From Talpa occidentalis (taxonomy: Eukaryota; Chordata; Mammalia; Eulipotyphla; Talpidae), in contig NW_023601212.1 of assembly GCF_014898055.3 (NCBI RefSeq), positions 49,464,329-49,528,328 on the forward strand: a stretch of 64,000 bases of DNA. Direction: 5' to 3'. The notes beneath the pieces were generated by a model that was not told the origin of the DNA, searched no databases, and saw only the letters and a list, made by a program, of their open reading frames with translations. The translations under genes were made by a program, and so were the position numbers. Positions 25,015 through 37,361 of the stretch are shown piece by piece (positions within the stretch are counted from its first letter, which is position 1; every line of letters starts with the position of its first letter).

Positions 25015-26710
25015 GTGAGTACTCGCCCGATGCCAGGCCGAAGGCTTGATTCTGCTTCTGTGGGCTCCATATTGAAGAAACGGTCACCCTGTGCTCTGGC
25101 GATGAGTTAGGAGGTTTCTGTTTTCCTCAGAAGGGAAGATGCTGAGGGGGTTGATGGTAGTTGTAAAATTCTAAAGGCTAGGGAAGTGCTAATCAGAGTT
25201 TTAGAACAAAGAATGGGATTTTCAAGACCACCCTCATTTTATATGTGAGGAAACTGTGGCTCAGAGAAGTGATTTCCTAGGGCTTCTGCTAACACCCTGA
25301 AGACGGTGATGTCCTTGGTGACCTCTTACTTGCCCTTGTTGGCATGTACCCTACTGAACCTGAGCTTGCTCCTTATCACCTAACTGATGGCTCCTGTCAC
25401 ATGGAAACCCATTGCACACAGCCGCCCACCTCTAGCAGGCAAAGAATTTAATCCAGTTCTGCCCAAGCCCTTGCAAAAGCTGGGGAGAGGTATTTCTCCT
25501 TCAGCATAGAAAACCTCGCCTTCATTTGTCCCATGCCAGGGCAGAGATCCACCATTTAGGGGCCCTACTGGGTCTCATCAAGGGAGGTTTCTTCCTATTT
25601 TTTTGGGATGTTTTTTCCTATTTGAGGAATCAACTACCTCTTTTCAAGGACAAAGGAAGGGCCGCCCCAGCAGGTCGTGGGCTGCTTGGAACTCTCAGTC
25701 AGAAAGAGGTTAGGACAGGCTGACGTCCTTTCCCCTCATGGCTGCTGCGCTGCTGGTGGTTGCCATGGCGGCTGACCCACTTGGAGCTCCTGACAGGCAT
25801 TTCCCTGAAGTGATGCCTGGCTTCCTCAGTGAGGGAAAGGAAATGGTTCCTCAACACTGGTAAGGACAGCCAAATCAGCACCAAAGAAAATAACCTTAAA
25901 TTCCAAACAGTACCTGTGGAGGTTTTTGTGCATGGGGGGCCAGCGAGGGGAAAATGCATTTGCATCACTGGAAGCTGCCTGCCAAGTACTCTGTATCTCA
26001 GATGACTTCATCTGCCGGGAATGTTTGAATACCAGGGGCACTCCTCCAGCTGCCGGACCTCAGCTCCCTTCAGGGCCTCCCCGCCTGCCTTTGTGCAGGA
26101 GTGGAAAATGCTGCGTTGGAGCCTAGCTTTCCCCACCGGGGCTGCCCCTGGCTCCAGGCCTAATTGGGGAACCGGTGGGACCAGTCAGTCATTGTTTCCA
26201 GCCCAGGACTGGAAGGCAGAGAGCATTTGGCAGGCAGAGGCAGAGGAGACAGAATGCCTGACTTTGGAAAGGCTTTTAGGCCATACCCACGAAGGGAATT
26301 TTTCTAAGTTTGAAAATTTTTAATCAACAACACGCTAAACTATTAAGTACCGGAATCATTAATGAAAAAGATTTTTTAGGAGTTTGGTTCCTTGGGCTTA
26401 TTTTGCACAATTTCCTGCTAATGAAAGCAACAAGCTCTCCTACCTGTTTTATGAAAGTAAAAGTTGGCTTCAAGTTTTTACTTGCTTACCTGTGAAAGAG
26501 AGTCAGAAGCAGAATCTGCGAAGAGATGGACTAGCCCCAGAGAGAAAGGACCATGCGTGTCCACTGTTAGTGTTGAATAAATGAGAAGACTGAATCTCTT
26601 ACCCCAGGTGCTCCTTGACTGAGGTGGGTCAGCCCCTCACTGAAGAACATTTGGGGTAGATTTACAGAGTAGCTAGCACAATGGGTCAGAGCCTACAGGT
26701 CACGCTGATT

Positions 26711-26965
26711 CTTTTTTTTTTTTTTTTTTTTAAGATTTATTTATACAAGCACTGGATACAGACAGAAGCGAGGGAGGGTGAGAGAATTCACCAGAGCCAG
26801 AGCAGGGAACAGAACAGACAGATTGACAAAATACACTGCTGAGGGGAGCAGCGGGCGTGGCAGGAGAGGTCTATGCGTCATGTGGGAACCTCGCCAGCGG
26901 CCGGGGATCGAACCGGCACTGCAGAGGCTGTGGGCAACTTCGCAGCCCAGCGCTTAACCGCTGCC
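26711..26965 (-). mobile_element. tRNA-derived SINE, type I, reverse, 5' end missing
   Basis: The reverse complement lacks the first ~20 bases of the head but has the tRNA part, body and T-rich (A-tail) end. The repeat ctgat(t/c)cttttt flanks it at 26705 and 26966. It integrated at the tail end of the older reverse SINE that continues at 26971 and 27300. Confidence 0.88.
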
Positions 26966-26970
26966 CTGAT

Positions 26971-27569
26971 CCTTTTTTTTTTTTAAAGATTTTAATTTTG
27001 GTGCCTCCCCGGTGGCGCAGCAGTTGAGCGCTGGGTTGCGAGACTGAGATTGCCGGTAGCCTCTGCAGCGCGGGTTCAATCCCCGGCTGCTGCCGGGCGA
27101 GGGTCCCACATGGCGCAACAGACTTCTCCTGCTGCCCGCTGCTCCCCTCAGCAGTGTATTTCCTCTGTCTGCCTGCTCTGCTCTCCCCTCTGGCTCTGGT
27201 GGGTTCTCTCACCCTCCTGCACTTCTGACTGTGCCACAGTGCTTGTGTGGATAGATAGATAAATCTTTAAAAAATAAATAAATGAATAAAGATTAAAAAA
27301 AAGATTTTAATTTTTATTTATTTATGCATACAAGAACTGGGGTGTAGGCCAGAGGTGGTAGGGAGTGAGAGGATTCATCAGAGACAGATTGGGGAGCAAA
27401 ACAGGCAGATCTACTGAAAAACACTGCTGGGGGGAGCAGCAAGAGAGATAGGAGAGGTCTGCTGCGCCATGTGGGTAGCTCCCTGGCCAGGGATCGAAGT
27501 CGTGCTGCAGTGGCTGGTGATAGCTTGATAGTGTTGAGACTTAACCCCTTGCACCACCAGGGAAGCTCC
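26971..27569 (-). mobile_element. tRNA-derived SINE, type II, reverse, split by a younger SINE
   Basis: The tail lies at 26971-26999 and the body at 27300-27569, interrupted by the forward copy at 27000-27299. The body reads 'caagaactggggtgtaggcc' and ends 'caccaccagggaagctcc', both typical of type II. It is the oldest of the three elements here, because its tail provided the target for the other two. Confidence 0.88.
27000..27299 (+). mobile_element. tRNA-derived SINE nested in another SINE
   Basis: This is a forward copy with a type I body, the B box gggttcaatccc, a short tagataga run and an A-rich tail. The 15-bp repeat aaagattttaatttt flanks it at 26985-26999 and 27300-27314. That repeat is the tail region of the reverse SINE it landed in. 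Confidence 0.92.
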
Positions 27570-28400
27570 AGACTGAACCTTTCTTTGGGATTTCAAAATC
27601 ACATCCCTCCACTGAATGAGAGCAGCAGTGTTGAGTGGAAGGAAAGTATGGGGTTTTAGCTTCCTAGAGCACCTGCCTGTTTGTGCCCCAGACTCTACAT
27701 GCAAGCAGTGCCTCCTACTTTCCCCAGTTATAACTCGACCCCAGTTCCCTTCAGCTCTGGGTTGAGGGAGGCAGCCTTTAACCACATACCCATCACCAGA
27801 GTTGATGAGCGCCCATGTGGTTCCTGATAGCAGAAGTGATGCAGGGGTCCACTCTTAGTAGTCCCTTTCCCCTAGAAAACTAAGAAACAGTCACCCCAAC
27901 CTGATCCAAGATGACTAAAATTATTTTCATTCTACAAAGAAAGAAAGAAAAGACTTCCAATGTAAACATTTTGGGGAAAGAGTAGCCCATCTATTTGAAT
28001 TTCTGCTAAGATATAACCCATAATGCAACTAGATTTCCTTCTTGACAGCAGTTTTGACAGGCAAGAGGGAAGGAGCTTGGAAACCAATCTAGAAATTGGG
28101 GGCAGGTGCCAGAGAAGGGAGGCTGGAGATTCAAGTTTCACTTCAACCAGTTCCAGTCTTCTAGAATGAAGACTCATCCATGTGCTGAGCTTTTCAACTT
28201 TGGATTTGAGGCCGTAGTGGTTGTACTGATTCTGTTCTTACTTCTGCAGTCTGCACCCTATGTCATTTGCTGCATGATGATTTTTACTTTGATTAGCTCA
28301 AGTGAATTTAGCTCAAGGCTTTTCTACTGCTTTAATGCACTTAACTTTAGGTGGAAGCTACAATAAAAGCTGCTCCAATATTTTGAGAATTCCAAGGACT

Positions 28401-28667
28401 TTTTTTTTTAAGATTTATTTTTATTTATACAAGAGCCGGGGTACAGTCCAGATGCGCGGAAGCGTGAGAGGATCCACCAAAGACAGAGCAGGGAACAGAA
28501 CAGGCAGACTGACGAAATACACTGCAGAGGGGAGTAGCGGGCGAGACAGGAGAGGTCTGCTCGCCATGTGGGTTGCTCCGAGGCCTGAGGGGATCAAACT
28601 GGCACTGCAGAGGCTGTGGACAGCCTCACAATGCTGTGCTCAACCGCCTGTGCCACCAGGGAGGCCC
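28401..28667 (-). mobile_element. tRNA-derived SINE, intermediate type, reverse
   Basis: The reverse complement begins gggcctccctggtggcacag and ends in an A-rich tail. Imperfect flanks ccaaggacttttt and ccgaagacttttt fit a decayed target duplication. Confidence 0.87.
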
Positions 28668-28804
28668 CCCGAAGACTTTTTGAAAATTTTGCAATTTTGA
28701 TATACTCCTCAAATGTTGATGTACTCCCCAAAGCCAGGCCTTCACCCCCAGTCCTTCAAGAGTTCTGGTTATAAATGGGCCAGTGATTAAGAATTGCATA
28801 GATA

Positions 28805-29082
28805 GGGCCTCCCTGGTGGCACAGGGTTAAAGACAGCACTATCAAGCTATCACCAGCCACTGCAGAATGAGTTCCATCCCTGGCCAGGAAGCAACCCACA
28901 TGGCAACAGCAGACCTCTCCTGCCTCGCATGCTGTTACCCTCAGCAGTGTATTTCAGTGGATCTGCCTGTTATGCTCTCCATTCTCTCTGGTGAATCGTT
29001 TCACCCCCCCCCCACACACACACACCTATGGCTTATGCCCCAGTTCTTGTATGCATAAATAAATAAATCTTTAAAAATAAAA
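28805..29082 (+). mobile_element. tRNA-derived SINE, type II, diverged
   Basis: The head gggcctccctggtggcacag is followed by 'aagacagcactatcaagcta', a C-run plus CA repeat (29005-29025) and a taaataaataaatc tail. The imperfect 15-bp flanks agaattgcatagata (28790-28804) and agagttgtatagata (29083-29097) point to an older copy. Confidence 0.9.
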
Positions 29083-29468
29083 AGAGTTGTATAGATAGGG
29101 TTAAGGAGCTAGGTGGACTAGTCCTTGAGCTGATGGAGGTTTTGGGGAGCTCAAGATAAAGGTAACCTTCTGAATGGAAGGCCACGTTTGCCTCTCTAAA
29201 GTTTGCTTAAATGGCTCTGTCCTTGGCCTAGGAACCAGGGGTTTGTCAGTGACAACATGAGCTGTGGAACTTAATAAAGAATCTAAGAACAAGCAGAGAT
29301 TGGGCAGACCTGCACTTCACTCAGCTTGGTTGTGCTGTTTTATTTGTATTGCTCTTTTCTTCTGGGTTTTCTGAAGGATTAGCTTCTTTCTTCCTAAACA
29401 AAACTCTGCAAACAAAGTCATCTACAGTGGCACTAAATTACTCATTTTTTTTTTCTATCTGTGAACAG

Positions 29469-29593
29469 ATGGGCTTCCCAACACCCTCTCCTTCAGCCTG
29501 GAAGAGGAAGAGGAACTGGAGGGTGGAGGGGCTGCAGAATTCACGTGCTTTGCCGAAGACCTCGTGGCAGAACAGCTGACCTACATGGACGCG
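29469..29593 (+). CDS. RGL1: RGL1 exon, start of CDC25 domain (window exon 3)
   Basis: This 125-nt exon lies between a tgtgaacag acceptor and a gtaggg donor. It encodes GLPNTLSFSL, a run of five Glu followed by LEGGGAAEF, and then FAEDLVAEQLTYMDA. The acidic run is the REM-to-CDC25 linker. The AEQLTYMDA helix opens the catalytic domain and corresponds to the 'A.qLT.mD..lF' motif that begins structurally conserved region 1 of RasGEFs. The exon starts with two bases finishing an Asn codon and ends on a codon boundary. The GGGAA stretch just after the acidic run is a low-complexity spot where orthologues may differ in length. Confidence 0.96.
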
Positions 29594-31003
29594 GTAGGGT
29601 TTGGCTTTGTGCCTTGGCTGCTCCCACTTAAATGTGGGGAGCAACAGTGCTGGTGGTGGGGAGGGCAGCCAGGGCAATGTGACTTGACTCTTCCTGAGCC
29701 TTGAGAAAGGCTGTGCTATAGGGTGAAGATGAGACTTGGATCAATCTTCTGAATAATTTAGGCCTAAACTCTTCCTGCAATTCTGGGTGAAGGTGCTTTT
29801 CACTTGGCACTCAATATACAGAGTGAAATAAGTATTCTAATCCCAGTGAAACAAAATCTACCCTGTTCCATGAGTATTTTTCTCCCTCTAGACTCATAAA
29901 TATTTCAAGATCTGAACTGTTTATTTGGAGGACTGTAAAGGGGTCAAAGTATAAGTTAGGAGAAAATAAATTCACTGAGCCCACTTGTGACTAGATCTGG
30001 GAGCCCATTTCTGTGTGCGTTTCCTGTACTTTTGAAGTTTGAATATTTTTGTTGGCTATACATACTTGATTACGTCAGTCACATTTCATAGCTCAGTGTT
30101 AGCTGGGAGATAGCAGTTGAGTAAAGGCCTGTTTATTTAACTATTGTGAATGACCACTGTCTCTGCTTCCCACTTTGGAGAAAATTTCGATCGAAGGATC
30201 ATGCAATGGACTATCAGAAGTAAATCAGAGTCCATTATAAAGTCAACCCTGGTGTTCTCTCTTTTATAAAAATCCTTCCACAGCTTGCATTGCACTGCTG
30301 TGCAAATGAGCTTCTGATTTGTGCAACAAATTCATGGCGGCTCTTCCACAACTGTGAGCATAAGAGAAAGGTGGAAAAACTTCATCAGTTATGACTTAAA
30401 CAATGACCTGGAAGCCAGGCTTTATGTCATGTCCCTTTTCCTTCCTGTTACTGGGTGCTACTGAAAAGCTTTTCCTTTTATATGCTTCTTGTTTTCTTCA
30501 TCTTAAATAATGTGAACTATTGATGTTGATAAATGTTGCATGACATCACAGAGATACAGTTATCTCTGTGAATCACTTTTCAGGGGTCACTGAGTACCCA
30601 AGCACATTATAGGATAATTCACTAGCCAGAGACCCAGAACGTGCCTTGGTTAACAAGTCAAGGTCAAAATAATCTTTTTGATTAATAGTGTAGATTTTTT
30701 TCCCTAACTTTCTTTGTAAGGCAGGAAATGTCAAAATGTTTTTTGGTGATTTCAGTTTTGGTCGTTGTGTTCCATTTGTCCAACTGAGCAGACTTAGAAC
30801 AACTGGGGGGGGGGGTGTTTCTGATCCGTAAATATATTGATTGTGCTGTCTATCAACACAGACACTTGGGGGCCAATCAAGTAGAAAGGGGTTGTCTGTC
30901 CTATTGGTATTTCTGAAAATACTAATTTTCAGAAGATCCAAGAACTGCTTTGCCTTGGGAAATGTCTGTGCTGTCCTCAGAGTCAATTCCTCTTTTCTTC
31001 TAG
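29594..31003 (+). other. RGL1: RGL1 intron, 1.4 kb
   Basis: This GT-AG intron is free of SINEs and of any transposon I can name. The only simple-sequence feature is an 11-base G run at 30805-30815. The rest looks like unique intron. Confidence 0.8.
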
Positions 31004-31219
31004 CAACTATTCAAGAAAGTCGTGCCTCACCACTGCCTGGGCTGCATTTGGTCCCGGAGGGATAAGAAGGAAAACAAACACTTGGCCCCCACTATCCGAG
31101 CCACCATCTCTCAGTTTAATGCTCTCACCAAATGCGTGGTCAGCACCATCCTGGGGGGCAAAGAGCTCAAGACTCAGCAGAGAGCCAGAATCATTGAGAA
31201 GTGGATTAACATTGCTCAC
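31004..31219 (+). CDS. RGL1: RGL1 exon, CDC25 catalytic core (window exon 4)
   Basis: This 216-nt exon (72 codons, phase 0 at both ends) lies between a tcttctag acceptor and a gtaatt donor. It encodes QLFKKVVPHHCLGCIWSRRD, then KENKHLAPTIRATISQFNAL, VVSTILGGKELKTQQRARII and EKWINIAH. QLFKKV.P.hCLGCIW finishes conserved region 1. The FNALTKCVVSTIL helix contains the Asn expected in the exchange-factor core and contacts the GTPase switch regions in the family. RARIIEKWINIAH starts the 'R..iiekwI.IA..C..L.NF' motif completed by the next exon. This is the longest catalytic exon and has no loss of the expected family residues. Confidence 0.97.
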
Positions 31220-34200
31220 GTAATTGTCTTTTTAAAATATTCTTTGTGCGTCCTCTATCTTGGAGACTGCTCCATCACTGTCTTTAAATGACTTATATGG
31301 CAGCTAAAAGACCATCAATGAGTGCCCATAGAGTTTTTGTTGTTGTTCTTCCAAGGTAAGGGGAACATTTGTCTTTCTTAACTTGGGAACTTGTTTCTTT
31401 TTCCTCTTTAAAAAGAAAATTGGTACCTTGCTCACTTCTTTCAGTTCCATGGGCCCTGCTGCTGCATCTCAAAGGGATGTATTGTATCCACTTTTGCCTT
31501 TGTCCACAGGCTGGGTAAGGTTCTCTGTTTGTCTAGTGAAGACAAACTGACAGAGTGTCAGATTTCTCTACAACCCAGAGTGATCCGGTGCTCCCACGTC
31601 CAGCTCCTGGAGGCCCTGTGTCCTCCACAGATACGAAGAGCTAGTGCTTCCTCAGAATCCTGACTCTTTTCTACAGGACCAAGATACCCAGATTTTGCAT
31701 GAATCTGGGGCTTTTTTGGAGACTTTATATCCAAAGTCAGAGGGGAGGAGTTTATTATAGACCCAAGTGGCATTTTTGAGTGTCACTTACTACTCTCTCA
31801 GGCCACCTACTAACAAGCCTGTGGCCCTCACTTAACAGCATAACCCTCACTTCTGATTGAAAAAGGTGAAAAGGATTTAGTCACTGTTCTTCAAACATTG
31901 TAAGCTCCTAAAAGCCTTAAGCTACACTGTTACACTTTGGGGAGGTAGGATGGACACAATTGATTTGGTCCTACAAAAAGCCTCTCATTTGAAGCTAAGG
32001 TATATTGGGGTCATCTTAGTGTAAGAGAAGTAGAACCTTGTGTAGATAAATGCTGCAGAGGTGGAGGCAAGAGAGATCCCTTCTGACTGGGGAGATCAAG
32101 GAAGGCTTCATGGAAGGGGTGGCATTTGAAGTTTGATTACTAGGAATTTTTGGTATTTGAAGATTGGGGAAGATTTTGTTTTCTAGGCAGAAAAATTACA
32201 TCAGCAAAACTGTGTAACTATAATTAACAATTTTGAAATCATTAGGTAAATACCTTATTAGTTTCTGTTCTGGGCCAACCCTTGGATATACACATTTTGC
32301 TTTCTGTCACATTAGACATTATTTTCACTAAGCTCAAATTTATAGGGCACAATGCCCAAACTTTTGTAATCTCTTATTTTCCTTTGCTTTTTCTTTTGTT
32401 GTCTTTGATTAAAAAACAGGGTATTTTTGAGTTTTTAGGTGGTCTATTATTCCAGACATTTTATATATGAAAAAAAGTTTTTGCAACTTAACATTTCTCC
32501 TATTCTGAATTGAGCTTATTTCTCAGCAAGTAAGAGCTACAAACGAAGTTCTGATAAAGTGTGACAGAGCATGGAATTCTCTGTCTTAGAATGATAAGGA
32601 AAAAGGTTTTTTTTTCCCCCCATAAATACCATTTGCATTTACAATTCTCAACATGTCTCGAAAGAAAAATGACCTATTTACCCTTAGCCCATTCAACTAC
32701 TTAGAAAAATCTATAACAAGAATATAGCATCTGGTATGATAGTGTGGCTCAAACAATGACTGGTCCAAATTAAAGATAGATTGTGCATTTATGTGATAAT
32801 AAGAAATACAAGTTGAATAATTTAAAAGTACATTCCAAGCCCCATAGTACGTGCTTGTAAGCCAAAGGCTCTTACTCTTAGTGATGTAGTTTCCTAATAT
32901 TGAGCATATTGTTTCCCTTGAAATTGTGTAGGGTAACTTAATAAAATAATGAAATTCACAAGTGGTTTCCTGCCAAGATTTATTTTTCTTTTCCTGCATT
33001 AATCACAGTCAGTTTCTACTGAGAGGATGTTTGAAAAATGATAATAACTTTACATGCAGAAAATATTTCTGACCTAATATGACTATATTTATTTGGACTG
33101 GCCTCACTGATACTTTTTAATTTGTGCATTGCTTCTTCTAAAAGATTCTTCCTTTTCTAGAAATGGGGCCAGATGCTTTTTGTACTCCTTGAAACCCTTA
33201 GCTTAAGCCTCATTCTGAATAATGTGTTCCATATGTTTATTACAATTTGCATGAAATATCTGTGCCTGAGGTCCTTTATTTATTGCAAGTTTCCTGATTT
33301 TTAGAACATAACGTTGGGATTCTGAACCTTTGTTGAACCATACTCTCATGGCTTTGATTTCCAGACTATAATTCAGAGCTCCCTCTCTCTGTTTTTCTCT
33401 TTTTTCTTTATAAATAAAGGGAGGGCATTGCGATGTGTACGAGTAAGCATGACTTTTATGAAGTCCTTTTTAAGCTTTTACTCTCAAGACCATGTTTGGG
33501 GGTTGGTTGGAGGAACCAGATTTTGGCATGCTGAGTTCGAGAAGCTATTTTTCCTTCGAATTCAGGAGAATCATTGCTTCCTGCAGTGATCATTTAAGCA
33601 GTGTGTGTGCATTTATGCCCAACCACTGCAAGCCCTCTTGCCCCAGATGTTCTTTCTGCTCTAAACCAGACCCACGCACACATGGTGTTGTCAGTCGTGA
33701 GCAGTGAATGTTCGACACTCTCACATGCCTGCACATGAAGCAGCCCTTTGATATGAGTCCCTTTCCCCCTGTTGCCACCTTCCCCTTCAGCCAGAAACAG
33801 GACCCTCTCGCAGTGCTGGTGCCACAGGATGCTCCATGGCAGCTTATGTGTGGCGATCAGGGAGCCTGTCTCCTTACCCAGAAAATCCCAGAATGTTTCC
33901 TGTCCTCTTTCTATTTTGTTTTAAAATGCTGCCAAAATGAGTCTGATTTTAAAAGCCCAAGTTATTTTGGAAACACTGAAGCGCCTAGGTGTTTCTGAAT
34001 ATTTATAATTGTGGCACAAGCCAATCTGAAACCGAATGAATGTGCATAAAAATATTCCCTCTTGGCTAAGAGCATAAAAGGCAGAGTTCAACTCGTGGTG
34101 AATTTTTATTGCCAAGTTACATACACCTCACTGGACCAGAGCTGGTCATGGGATGTTGGATACCATCTGACCCCACAGTGACTGCTGCCCGGTTCACTCT

Positions 34201-34590
34201 GTGGGTCTAAAGGATACAGGGATCTTTGACGTGTATTTTTAGGGTATTTGTGTGCTTTTAGCAGAAGAAAGTTTGCTTTCTCTAACATAGTTCTACAGAC
34301 TCACCTTCATGCGTGTTTTTACTAGGAAAGCTGGAAACTATAAAACTGTAACAACGACGCAAAAAATATATTAAAGGGAGAAAAACAAGCACACGGTGCC
34401 AAAATCTATAAAGCGTTTCGGTGACTGGGGTGGGAGTGAGGAGCCACTTTTTGATGTTCAGTATTTATACAGCTGCCTATTTAGTGGTAAGAATTCATAG
34501 CAGCTGTGATACCTCTAAAACAGGAAACCACCAACTCACTGTATTATTGATATTTAAATGCCTTTTATGTTTTAATCACTCCCCATACAG
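31220..34590 (+). other. RGL1: RGL1 intron, 3.4 kb
   Basis: This GT-AG intron has no SINE. A short L2-like stretch lies at about 32050-32150. Elsewhere I see AT-rich unique sequence without a gene or RNA signature. The exon frame stays open for about 70 bases past the donor and then stops, so intron retention would truncate the catalytic domain. Confidence 0.8.
32050..32150 (-). repeat. L2 LINE remnant
   Basis: 'gagatcaaggaaggcttcat' and 'ggaaggggtggcatttgaag' are reverse L2 landmarks. Short. Confidence 0.5.
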
Positions 34591-34694
34591 GAATGTAGAA
34601 TCCTGAAGAACTTTTCCTCCTTGAGGGCCATCGTTTCGGCGCTGCAGTCCAATTCCATCTATCGCTTAAAAAAGACTTGGGCTGCTGTCCCAAA
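34591..34694 (+). CDS. RGL1: RGL1 exon, CDC25 catalytic core (window exon 5)
   Basis: This 104-nt exon lies between a ccatacag acceptor and a gtaagt donor. It encodes [20 protein letters not shown] and [14 protein letters not shown]. It carries two hallmark RasGEF motifs: the 'C..L.NFss..AI..aL' helix, and 'i.RLK.TW', whose Arg-Leu-Lys and Trp are among the most conserved residues of the fold. The last two bases, AA, join a G from the next exon to make Lys, giving VP-K-DRM at the junction. All residues expected for an active exchange factor appear intact, which argues against a pseudogene. Confidence 0.97.
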
Positions 34695-37361
34695 GTAAGT
34701 TCCCAAGTGTCTACTCACCTCTCTTTGGCTGGGTGATTAGTTGCCGCATAAATAGTTTCGGTCCTCACCTTCAAAGCTCGTGTTATATAACTGAAGAAAC
34801 AGCTCTGAAGCCTCTGTGTGTTGCAGGCAGGTACAGGGTGCATCTCACACATCATCATGAATGAATTTCGAGGTTAGTTGCTGCTGTAGAAATCAGGCTC
34901 ATTCTCTAAGCCCGCCAAAGCCAAGATGACTGGCTCTGGGGCTGATTGGAAGGATGTGCTGAGCTCTGGGTTTTGAGGGATAAGGTTGTGAAGCGATGAA
35001 CTTACAACCATTTATCATTACTTCTGGTTATTTTTCAGCCATGTTCCAAAGCCCTAAGTCTTCAATATGTGAGGGATAATGTATGGAGATAGGACATTAG
35101 TTCTTGCTGTTCAAGGAATCCATATTAGTTCATTCCTACTTCAGCATGTGGAAATCTATCTTAGTGATATTAAAAAACTCTGATTGTTCCTTCCTTGGTC
35201 CCACTGAAAATTATTAACTAGCCACAACCTATATTATTTTCCTGGGTGTAACCTTTGGAACAATGAACAATTTAATGTCCTTCTTATTTCACTGATGGCC
35301 TCTCCCCAGTACCAGAACTTCACTTACAGACCAGAGAACTTTTTGCAAAAGAAGCAGAAGGTGGTGAGGGGAAGTTCTGGTCTCACATCAGTGTAGATTT
35401 AAAGGCTGGGGAATGGGTCATGGCTTCCAAGGCCAGCTACTTTCAAAAAATCCATCTAAGCGTTGACTAAATCAAGAAGCGAGTCTGTATCAGGAAGAAG
35501 TGTAAACTATTTACAGTCTACCATATGTGTTAGAATCAGATAGCCCCTTTTCATCAGGAGAGACCCAGCTGGCTCCCTGAGCAGACCCATCCTTGTGAAA
35601 TGGGTGAGTCCGTCCTTAGAGTAGAAGGTCTAGCCCTCAGTTTCGTTAGTTCACTCACCATAATTATGCCCAAAGGGACTCACACTATTCAACTTACATG
35701 AGACCTAGGTTGGTGAACCAGTTTTTTTGTAAACTTATGCTGCAAAATGAATGCCACTGTACTCGAGCTTACTGATGAGCTCAGATTCTCAAGAAGAGGA
35801 AAGTCTTCTTGGGGAAGTCAAATTATTTCTTACTTAATTCTTTGATAGATAAAGAGAAAATGTCTAAGCAGATGCTTTTTGTAGCTGATGTTAAAGAGCT
35901 AGAGAAGAAGCCACAGCCACATGGACTCCAAAGCTCATGCTCTCTTTACAATACACTTATCCATTGGCAGATAGGCTTTTCCAAGTTCAGTGTCACTTTC
36001 TTGATGGCCATTCTTTTTTAAGGATCCTTTCTCCTGATCCTCATTTGTTTGAATCATCAAGGTGACTCTGTGCTATGAAAGAGGGATGAGTTGATTGATT
36101 TTCCTCTCATATACATCTTATGGCAGTTACGTCACATGAAATCATTAGCTGAGAGACCCTGGTAAAATGCAATGGGAACATCATCCTCCACACCCCAGCC
36201 CCTTCTTCCCCTTATCACTACTCCCCAATTGTGCTGTCAACAGCACAAGGGATAGTCAGCAAAGGGATAGTCTGGTGGCAAAAGGCAGCCATGTGGGATG
36301 GCAGGTGTCTCTGATTGCAGTGAAAGGGAATCCTGTTTCTCTTAATGGGTTATAAATAGAACACAACACCAGGTCACTTAGCCAGCCAAAGATTTCTTCC
36401 CCAGCAATTTTGAGGGTAAAACACAAGTGAAAAAAATCAGTGGGCTTGTGTTTTCATCTCCTTGGTTACTGGATGAGAAGGCCCATTCTTCCAGCTGGCT
36501 GCTTTAATGATTAAAAAAATAGCAAAACCGTAAAACAGACCTGTAAGCTACATTCTGTACAACGTGGGTCTCTGCTTTATTTCCTAGTTGGCTGGTTTGT
36601 GTCTTAGCAGGGACACCCTGGAAGTGTCACAGTTCCTTAAGAGTGGATGCTTCCATATCAGCTTTATGTATTTTCCCTTGTATCAAGGGACGGGGTTACA
36701 ATATCTTACTTGGTTATCAGTGTCCATACAGCCCTTCAAGTTAATAACTTTCAGTGGCCAGAGAAGACAGCTATTTATTTCTTTTCACTTAGGCCTACAT
36801 GTAATTAGGTTCTTAGTTATTTTTTTCCAAAATATAAATAGCTTGAATGGTTCTCTTTATTGTAAGAGTAATATGGCACTCATTATAAAACACGTCAGTG
36901 CTTAATAATGGCTTTCTTGTGAAAACAGAAGTGTTGCGGATATAATGCTGTTGACCTGCTTACTTCTTTGCCTTCAGAATTGTTTGCCCAGCCACCGGTG
37001 AGGGGTCTGTGGAGAAAAGTACACGGCCCATGGAGACTAATAGAATTGTGAGGGGCAGGGCCAACAGTAGGTGCTTTCACATTACGTGGTCCTACCAAGG
37101 TTCACAGCAGTCCTTCTCGGGGGCTGTTAGTATTTCATTGTACAGATAAGGAAATTGAAGCTCACTGAACCAGTACCCCTTCTGCTTCCCTTCCCCATCT
37201 CCTCCTCCCTCCTCTCTGTTCCCTCTGGTCACCGCTAAATCCTTTCACGTAGCTCAAGATTTATTCCTACTGTATTTTGCCTGTGTATTATTTTTTGGTC
37301 ACGTGCACATGGAGAAGTGTAAAAAATGGAACCCCAAAATAAAAATTTAAAAATTAAAAAG

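Larger units (their letters stand above)
25015..29468 (+). other. RGL1: RGL1 intron, 4.5 kb, SINE-dense
   Basis: This GT-AG intron contains a short MIR-like stretch (about 25200-25275) and then five SINEs between 26711 and 29082, in both orientations, one nested in another. The interval 25300-26700 and the last 390 bases before the exon look unique, with no gene signal. Confidence 0.85.

Noticed and set aside
30270..30430. Unique intronic segment that could be a conserved noncoding element
   Set aside because: It carries no repeat and has a distinctive word content, but without cross-species alignment I cannot support a claim.
30805..30815. Eleven-base G run
   Set aside because: A simple homopolymer; length may be a sequencing uncertainty and no function can be read from it.
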